The position numbers and the translations under genes were made by a program. The notes under the pieces were generated by a model. The model searched no databases, was not told the origin of the DNA, and worked only from the letters and a program-made list of their open reading frames with translations. Below are positions 57,300 through 64,000 of a DNA stretch of 64,000 nt, piece after piece. Within the stretch, counting starts at the first letter, position 1. Each line of letters opens with the position of its first letter. The DNA comes from Rhyacophila brunnea (lineage: Eukaryota > Arthropoda > Insecta > Trichoptera > Rhyacophilidae), in the NCBI GenBank assembly GCA_022495005.1, contig JAGYXB010000825.1, forward strand, positions 7,130,001-7,194,000, in the 5' to 3' direction.

Positions 57300-57730
57300 C
57301 CGTTTTTCTTAGCTCGTATTCTTATTTGTCCGGTGGTTCTTTGTCCGGTACAAATTTTGCAATCGATTTTGAACTAACTTCTCGACTAGCTAGACATTTG
57401 AAACTTTTAGAATACATCAGAACACGATGCCAAAGCATTTTTTAAATACTTACTTTTAGTCATCTTTAAGTAGAATTGAATTCATTTTCAGTTAATTCTG
57501 TTTTGTATTAAAAAGTTTTTTCGACACCATTATTGGTTGCTAGGGGTCTGGGGTCCTAGCAACTAAATTATTAATATAGATATACGTACGTACTATGGAA
57601 ATCAATATGACATATCAAGTATAAATTTTTTTGATCGTTTAAGCTAGTCAAGTCAAGTTTATATGGTTCAACAGAATTTAAAAAAGTTGTATAGGTATAA
57701 AAAGTTTTTTTATCTAGTAATTATTTTAAT
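57300..57730 (-). repeat. R440 interspersed repeat, copy D
   Basis: Reverse-oriented full copy. The 68-codon frame over its edge (57239-57445) is not supported by the other copies. Confidence 0.8.
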
Positions 57731-58512
57731 ATTTCTTCGATTCCTTGAATTACTATTTTGTAGTGTCATACGTGTTTTAAATAAATAAATATTTTCAGTA
57801 GTACTTTTTGTTTTATTATTATTGGAGTGGTCACAACACCGAAACTTGATTCGACACAAATGAAAACAATTATGGGTATGTACTTGAACCACATTTAAAT
57901 TTTATAGAAAAATCGATGTTTTTTTTAAATCTTAATAAAATGCATTAGAACTATGAATAAACGATTTAAAAATATTTCTAAAAAATTCCAGAGATCTAAT
58001 TAAACTGCATTTTCATAATAAAAATAGCCATACAATAATATGTACCCATCTCAAATAATGTCATTGACCCATCTAATAAATAATAAGATAACTTTGTTCA
58101 ATGAACGCACGTTTTATAGCAGTTTTTTTGTGTATGTACATAAGAACATACATCTTTAATTTTTTAAGGTTTTATACCTACTTGCTGATTATCTAAAACA
58201 CGCGTTAAAATGTATTATATTGCATATTTTGATGCTTGATGTCTCTAGTAAATCCAAAACGACGTAGCACCCCCCTTAACTCTAATAACTGCTAAACACA
58301 ATATCATTAAACGAGATTCAACGAAATTGTTAAGACCCTATTAGGTAGGTATCTACCCCAGTCAATAAATCACTAGCGAATCGCACTCCATATTATGGTG
58401 GGCTCAATTTTTAATTGCAAGAGTTACGAGTTACGGTGGGCTCAACTTTGCAAGAACTCAGGATTTTGAGGTCCCCATGAATTGTCCTATATCGTGGGTG
58501 CAAATATAAATT
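57731..58512. other. Unassigned AT-rich sequence
   Basis: A short direct repeat (ttatggtgggctcaa / ttacggtgggctcaa, 58395-58447); nothing else. Confidence 0.45.
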
Positions 58513-58550
58513 TCCCACGATGGCCGCGCTGCTTAAGCGTCGGCCTATAG

Positions 58551-58861
58551 CAGACGTGGGCAAATGCGGCTCCGAGAGCCAGATGCGGCTCTTCGTTGGG
58601 TTAAGTGCGGCTCCCAATATCTCTTGATAAAAATATAGGTATTTTCTTTCACCATTATACCTACTTGTATTTTCGCGAGTTTCTTTCGAAATATTGTGAC
58701 AAGATGCGCGTATACAACTGAATGCATTTGAATGAACTGACTGAACGCGAATGCAACTGTCAAAGACTACGTGAAAACATGACTATGGTGTGGCTCTTTA
58801 TATATATATATATATAAATCGATAATGTGGCTCTCGTTGACCTCATGTATGCACATCCCTC
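58551..58861. mobile_element. hAT MITE in the SINE head
   Basis: It begins CAGACGTGGGCAAATGCGGC with repeated TGCGGCTC/GTGGCTC blocks and ends with an inverted partner (TGCACATCCCTC). Flanks GCCTATAG (58543-58550) and TCTTATAG (58862-58869) agree at 6 of 8 positions. It includes an (AT) run at 58799-58816. Confidence 0.75.
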
Positions 58862-58947
58862 TCTTATAGCGTAGTGGGTCCCAGGTTCGAATCTTGGGTC
58901 TGGCAAGTACATAAAATATTGTTTTTCAATTTGTGTATGAGTCAGAC

Positions 58948-59256
58948 CAGTGGTCGGCAAACTCATTAGTCAAAAGAGCCAAATATCAACAGTACAACGA
59001 TTGATATTTCTTTTGAGAGCCAAATGTCTTAAACTTAATCTTGTTACACTTACTTATTTTGTTACACTCGTCAACTGCTATTGATAAAGCAGAAACCAAT
59101 TAAAGATCTTCGACTTGCTGGTTGGTTATATTCGAAGACATTTTGACTGTTTTATCTTTCACTATTTTAGTCCGTACGTGGTCATGTGTGGTAGAGCCAC
59201 ACTCAAGGGGCCAAAGAGCCAAATGTGGCTCGCGAGCCGCAGTTTGCCGACCTCTG
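58948..59256. mobile_element. hAT MITE in the SINE body
   Basis: The ends are CAGTGGTCGGCAAACTC and the inverted GTTTGCCGACCTCTG, with GAGCCAAAT blocks on both sides. The duplication AGTCAGAC is perfect (58940-58947 and 59257-59264). Confidence 0.9.
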
Positions 59257-59390
59257 AGTCAGACTATGAACCTAATAGGTTGAGCAAGTGGCTGACCAGG
59301 CTGACATCCATTTCTCGTAAAAATAAAATCTGTTAATACAAATCTCCTCTCCGTGGAGGCCCATATGATCTTATTATGATCGGACATGGA

Positions 59391-59957
59391 CAAATGATGG
59401 ACAAAATAATGAATGAATCGTAAGTCCTGTAGTGACACGTCGTGTCAGAGAACAGCGATCATGATTAAATTTTGATCATGAATGTTCCCTAAATACACCA
59501 GTCCCGGTAATGCTTGATAATTTTTTTATTCTCTTGAGCACTTATAGGTATTAAATAGGTACCTATGCCAGTTGTGGGATTTCGCCTTCACCTAATGTTA
59601 AAATGAACTATTTTTTACTGTATTATTTGGTAATAACAATAATGTATTATTGAAAGTAAAATGTAATGTTGATGTATTATAAATTTTACGAGATAGATAA
59701 GGCGTCCCACCTTGCTCAGGTGTTATGACGTTGGGCTGATAAGAAATCTAACGATTGGGACTTCACAGAGTCAAATTGGGAAACGTTTAAATTATAATAT
59801 TGTCAAATTTAATATAAATTATATACGAAAAGCAGTGCTCTCCATTAAAAATAATTTAGGCCTCAAGTAGATACCCACCCACTGACACTTTGGAAAGAGA
59901 TATTATACGAAAAACCGAATCCTATTATTTGTCATAATCTAGGTATCTATTTAGCAC
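59391..59957. other. Unassigned AT-rich sequence
   Basis: Nothing was recognised. Confidence 0.5.
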
Positions 59958-59960
59958 TAA

Positions 59961-60993
59961 TGCCTTGATTACACGTAACGAGTACAGTGTCGAGACAGCA
60001 AAATGTCACTAGGGCGAGAGTGTTTGTTTATACGTATTTTTCTCGTTTCGACTTTTGTGGCGAGTCAGTTCACTTTTGATCAAAAAGCTGGCTAGTTTTG
60101 TGTGGTAGCGAAACATGGATCGTAAAACGTATATTAAAAATATACTAAACTACTCATATCACTCCTGGAAGAAGAATTTAATGAATTATTGCGCGAAAAA
60201 GATAAACGTCTTTGGTCAAGATAATGGATTTTAAGGAGACCAGATCGTGGTGCAACATACGCTTTTTTTAGTCAATTGGAGTTAGAAGACCCTGATGAAT
60301 TTAGAGCTCTTCTGAGAATGGATGAAGAACATTTTAATAAATTGTTAAAAAAAATATTACTATTGAACGAGTGGCGAGTACGCACCGAGTATGTGTTTAA
60401 ACATGCAGAGCGGGCTAGTGTCGCTAACGAGTAAGTGCCGGTAGGGTGGCGTTGGGCACTCGGTTTAGTAAATAGAAAAGGGTCCGAGGGTCTAGGACGA
60501 TTTGGCACCGGACAACTGGACGCCATGGAATTCTAAAATAAATAGACGTTAGGTACTTATAGGTACTTAAAAAAAAATATTCAATATTATTATTTATACT
60601 TCAATGATTATATCATGATTTAATAGTTGGTAAGAATGTAAATATGCAGACGTAAACAATGATTTAATCTTGCATATGTTTAAGTTCCAACGAAAAAAGA
60701 GTTTTTTATTTAATATAAAGCCTTAGGCATGGTAATTCTCAATTCGCGATAAAGAATACATTATGTTAAGAGTAAAATGAATTCAAACTACTAAGTAGTA
60801 GATAGAAACTGATTAAAATACCTCGTCTACACGTGTCTACGACAGTGCGGCGTCCAATTGTCCGGAGGCCAGTCGTCCCATTCCCGAGTGACTGTCTCGC
60901 CATCCTACTAGGCCGAACGCTCGGTTTATACCAACCGAGCACTCGGCCAAGAACACTGTCTCGCCACTGTACTCGTTACGTGTAATCACGACA
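59961..60993 (+). mobile_element. PIF/Harbinger element, deleted
   Basis: The inverted ends TGCCTTGATTACACGTAACG and TGTCGTGATTACACGTAACG extend through GAGTACAGTG.CGAGACAG. The target duplication is TAA (59958-59960 and 60994-60996), the 3-bp type of PIF/Harbinger. An inverted copy of the right subterminal region (about 60835-60965) lies inside at 60365-60530, so the right half is itself a foldback. Confidence 0.85.
60162..60434 (+). pseudogene. Harbinger transposase N-terminal relic
   Basis: The frame reads LLEEEFNELLREKDKRLWSR, a TAA, then WILRRPDRGATYAFFSQLEL, DPDEFRALLRM and DEEHFNKLLKKI. This is the usual N-terminal region of Harbinger/ALP1-like nucleases (W-x-R..W...R...G....L..EL...D...F....RM....F..LL). 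It then runs into subterminal repeat sequence and stops at 60432. The DDE core is missing. One in-frame stop and the truncation make it inactive. Together with the ends and TAA duplications it gives a consistent superfamily call. Confidence 0.8.
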
Positions 60994-60996
60994 TAA

Positions 60997-61324
60997 GTAC
61001 TAAACCTAAAACCAAAATTGCTCCAATTATTTTGATCCAAATCCTATCCGCAGTTTGTTTATTTTGTTAGAATGATGCATGGAGAATTCAGTGTGGTGTG
61101 TGCGGTCATTTTATGAGCTGTGCAGATTGGAGGGAATATTGGTCATCATCAGCCTGGATCCAGTACTGGATGTAGGGCTCTCCAAGCTTATATCTGTGTT
61201 GCAACGTGCATCCACAAAACGTAACTATTGCATAGGCAGATTCAGGAGGGGTCAATCCCAGTTGAAGACGATGGTTAATAGTTTAACAGAAAAATATGTA
61301 GGTATGCAGTATGTCTTTTGACGG
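60997..61324. other. Unassigned sequence with an 80-codon frame
   Basis: The plus frame 61079-61321 has mixed composition but no domain I recognise and no second copy in the window. Not claimed as a gene. Confidence 0.35.
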
Positions 61325-61890
61325 CGTCCGTTCCATATAGGATCATATGGGTTTCCACCATAGCCCCCACAAGGGGAGGGGCTCTAGCCTGGGGGCCCGG
61401 GCTTAGAGAGGGCCCAGCGTGGCGGGTCAACCAGCTAAGTGAAAAAACATAAATTTACTCTAATCGTAAAAAAAGTCTCCTGCGGCACTATTTTCCTTAA
61501 TGATTATTAACATTTAAAAATATGTGGCTGTGTGATGTAATTTGATGTGATAATATGACTGATATAATTAAATGATAATTCAGGAGTAGAATTTTATTTT
61601 ATAAGTAATTTAAATTTATTTAAGACCTGTTTCCAGAGGTCGCGAGCAGTGCTTCATAATATTATACAGAGTGCCGACAACTCAATAAATCAACTGGATT
61701 TTTTTAAAATTTGCTAAAAATACACGGAATACCCTTACTCCTGGGGTTCCATGGAAACCACTTGGGGGATACTACTGTAGAAAATCACACTACCCTTAAC
61801 CTTTGCAATAGGTAGGGGGGCCCGCCATAGATTCTGGCCTGGGGGTCCGCTTCATGATGTGGGGGCCATGCTCCACAGAGTAGAGATTTC
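61325..61890 (-). mobile_element. SINE S1 tail split by a MULE-like element
   Basis: ggatcatatgggtttccacc (61340-61359) and ctccacagagtagagattt (61871-61889) are the two parts of the S1 tail seen intact at 195-235. Between them is the element at 61360-61869. Confidence 0.7.
61360..61869 (+). mobile_element. MULE-like element (GGCCCCCACA ends), copy C
   Basis: The ends are ATAGCCCCCACA and TGTGGGGGCCAT. The interior matches 47078-47566 along its length (gggctctagcctgggggccc, taaatttactctaatcgtaa, gaataccctta, gcctgggggtccgcttca). The target duplication is blurred because the SINE target shows an indel. Confidence 0.75.
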
Positions 61891-61986
61891 TTTTCAAGAA
61901 AAGAAAAAATTACAGGTAGAGATTGTTTTGTCTTCTATATTTTAAACACATGGTTTTTTGGTTATAATTTGTCCATCTATTTTCAT

Positions 61987-62075
61987 GGCATGGAGCGGTA
62001 ACCCGCTGGCTTAAAATGTCATGGGTCCCAGGTTCGAATCCCGGGTGTGACGTCATATATGGACGGGCCCTTACC
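61987..62075 (+). mobile_element. SINE head with strong A and B boxes
   Basis: ggcatggagcggtaacccgc and then B box GGTTCGAATCC (62031-62041), followed by cgggtgtgacg. The body beyond differs from S1. Not a tRNA gene: no pairing acceptor stem at the right distance. Confidence 0.55.
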
Positions 62076-62563
62076 TATTTTTTCAGTGCACCCCTAATCC
62101 AAAGAATGTTGCAAACCACCAGCCGCCACTGATTTCCGCTTTATGAAATTATATTAAATTTAACAGTTGATGTTTTTCAATTTTTTTTTTAAACCGATTG
62201 GTGCCTGCTGTTTTGAATTAGATATTGATAACAGAATCACAGTAAGTATTGATAAAACAATTTACCTTCCTTATGAAGACCTTAAACTAAAAAATACTGA
62301 ATTTTAAAATAAACCAAAATCCAGAATGGTCTAATTTAATATAACTATAGTAAAAGTGTAATCATATATATTTTGTTGTTATTAATCATAAAAAAACATG
62401 AACGGATATGCTACAAGAGGTTCAGTGAAAACAAGTGTCATTTGCTTTTTATGCAATGCAACGTTTGGAAACTCCCAGTTATTGCAAGTGAGTTCTAGAT
62501 CTAATGAATCATTAGCTTAGCTTAGACTAACCCTAAGTGCAAGAAATCAATAACACAGTAATA
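62076..62563. other. Unassigned AT-rich sequence
   Basis: Nothing was recognised. Confidence 0.5.
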
Positions 62564-63498
62564 GCGCCTATTATGCATGGATATACTGACAGCAATAGTA
62601 CGTATTTTAAACTATCGCGACAATAACTGTTTACACGTAAAAGTGCTGACTGTCTCTCCAATTTCATTCTTCAAGAGTAAGCGAGACGTGATGTTGTCAT
62701 TTTATGATACTATTTGCCAGGTAGTGAAAATCGGTTAACCTCAAAATTAGTATACAGTCGAACTCGGTTATTACGATCTCGGAGATAGCGAGATCTCGGA
62801 TGTAATGACGAAACATTCGTTGACATTTTGGTTTATGATTTTCTACATACATTTATTCACTGTTATAACAAGCAACTTATAGGATATACCGAGCTAAAAT
62901 GCTGTTAATGTGTCGATCGTTTAAAAACATTTCGACCCTAAGCAATAAAATCCGATCTGACAGGATGCCGCCGGGGACGGATTATGTTTATGACACTAGT
63001 TAAGTATCTAAGTACTTACCTAGATGTTGTTTTTGCCGACAATAATGAAAAAGTATCCACGCATATGGTTGAAAAATCCAAGGTTTTTGAAGTCCGTAGG
63101 TACCTACCAGCGTTCATTACAATAAAGAACTTCTTTTGTAGTTTATAAAGGCCTTGCTTGTTTTGGGGATTTTTTGTTTTTTTTGTTATGTGACCACTCA
63201 TTTAAAAATACCTGTTCTCTGATATAACGAGTACCGCTTACAACCAGCAAATTCAGTCCGTCCCATCTTTCTCGTAATAACCAAGTTCAGCTGTATTTGG
63301 TTTTTTTGCCAGCAGGTTCGCCACTATCGTAAAAATCCCTACTGTTGCACGAAAATTCAGGCGCATCCATACTTTTTTGATTCATCTATGCAAACTTGCA
63401 ACTGCAGGATAATACATGTTTACCCATACATTTTCTTGTTATGGCCGCGATAATACTTACTGTCAACAGTAAATCCATGCACGTGTAAATGGGGTATG
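62564..63498. repeat. R410 repeat, copy split by a pogo-like MITE
   Basis: It is colinear with 49525-49933 once the insertion at 62755-63293 is taken out (left part to tcaaaattagta, right part from tttggttttttt to gcacgtgtaaatggggta). Confidence 0.8.
62755..63293. mobile_element. pogo-like MITE, copy 2
   Basis: The inverted ends CAGTCGAACTCGGTTATTACG and CAGCTGAACTTGGTTATTACG start right after TA (62753-62754), with TA again at 63294-63295. The interior is colinear, in reverse, with 29856-30334. It is inserted in R410, so it is younger than that copy. Confidence 0.85.
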
Positions 63499-63619
63499 AT
63501 ACTATTATACCGCATACTGTATTGCGGTATGCAAAAGGAAAAGTAACATATGTCTTGAATTTGATGCATACCAATTATTTATGTAAAGACAAAAGTTACC
63601 TTTGGTATTACGTTGTATG

Positions 63620-63660
63620 CACCGAACAGATTAATAAATAGAATTCAGATGGGCTATTGA
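63620..63660 (+). repeat. F320 repeat, 5' fragment
   Basis: gaacagattaataaatagaa and ttcagatgggctatt match the family start; the rest is absent. Confidence 0.6.
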
Positions 63661-64000
63661 GATACCCGGGGTTCCAGCGGCTAGCTCAGGTGTCCATCGA
63701 ACCCCTGATTCACAAAAAAAAAGATATTTTAAATTGAGGAGAAATTAAATGAAACCACGTCTGTCTCGTGCGTAACTTGGTATTATCTTACATTGTACAT
63801 TTTCTTTACACGTTTACATATTTTGTTTTAACGGTAAGTTTCGCAGGTCCGTACATGTTGGAAAAGGGACGCTCACTAACTCTTTTCTCTTTTTCAAATT
63901 TCGCGTACCCACGCCGTCCAGCAAAAAGGACTCTCGTGATTGGCCAAATTTTATCACGTGATACTTTTGATTTGACGAATCACGAGGACCACCCCGGCGC
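63661..64000. other. Unassigned sequence, GC rising to the window edge
   Basis: The last 90 bases are GC-richer and hold a CCAAT-type motif (gattggcc, about 63938), an E-box palindrome ATCACGTGAT and an inverted pair CTCGTGATT...AATCACGAG. This may be a promoter edge or a transposon end; undecided. Confidence 0.3.

Larger units (their letters stand above)
58513..59390 (+). mobile_element. SINE S1 split by two hAT elements
   Basis: Removing the two insertions leaves a colinear SINE. It has the head gatggccgcgctgcttaagc, B box GGTTCGAATCT (58884-58894), the body ttgtttttcaatttgtgtat, cctaataggttgagcaagtg, catccatttctcgtaaaa, and the tail gtggaggcccatatgatc. The first hAT lies in the D-arm/anticodon part of the head, the second in the body. 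Confidence 0.85.

Noticed and set aside
62010..62052. tRNA gene
   Set aside because: Good B box, but no cloverleaf of correct length; it fits a SINE head.
1..64000. Bacterial, phage or viral origin of the window
   Set aside because: No gene-dense layout or viral structural or replication genes; eukaryotic SINEs, LINEs and MITEs dominate.

Overview
The window looks like a gene-poor, repeat-saturated stretch of an insect nuclear genome. It is strongly AT-rich, with long AT runs and many copies of the palindromic GGTACC context (TAGGTACCTA). It carries degenerate transposons of most eukaryotic DNA-transposon superfamilies, 5'-truncated LINEs and tRNA-headed SINEs, and no gene-dense bacterial-style layout. 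This base style and mix of elements would suit an aphid-like hemipteran; a lepidopteran cannot be excluded from sequence alone. No intact host gene, rRNA, true tRNA or CRISPR array was recognised. Almost every open frame is short and is either a transposon relic or chance.

Layout. 0-8 kb: SINE tail, a foldback element with a tRNA-like arm (copies at 0.4, 4.9, 14.2 and 52.4 kb), a 336-bp inverted-repeat MITE (3.6 kb), a full SINE (6.1 kb) and a truncated LINE with a 12-bp target duplication (7.3-7.9 kb). 8.6-10.5 kb: an internally deleted Helitron on the minus strand with broken N-terminal coding sequence. 11-20 kb: a hAT relic, a 320-bp interspersed family, several MITEs and a 530-bp double palindrome. 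20-34 kb: a 440-bp family, a TTAA-flanked MITE family (four copies, one split by a hAT), a nested palindrome/hAT/MULE composite at 25-26.7 kb, an RNase H-bearing LINE at 27 kb and a pogo-like MITE at 30 kb. 34-50 kb: another LINE relic, hAT elements, tandem Helitron-like 5' ends, a TATGCA-rich hAT with a perfect 8-bp duplication, two more truncated LINEs with 14-bp and 12-bp duplications, and MULE-like elements. 50-64 kb: hATs, a mariner relic, a hAT inside another hAT-like element, a SINE split by two hATs, a PIF/Harbinger element with TAA duplications, and a repeat split by a pogo-like MITE.

There is no pathway or operon here. What the parts record together is insertion history: many elements have readable target-site duplications, and several are nested, which gives a relative age order. 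The best candidates for something undescribed are the foldback family with tRNA-like arms, the palindromic composite at 25.4-26.6 kb, and the unnamed 320-, 350-, 440- and 410-bp families, each seen in two or more copies. One short minus-strand frame (35070-35220) with a splice-acceptor-like start is the only candidate for non-transposon coding sequence, and it is weak. All boundaries were read by eye; no homology search or folding program was run.
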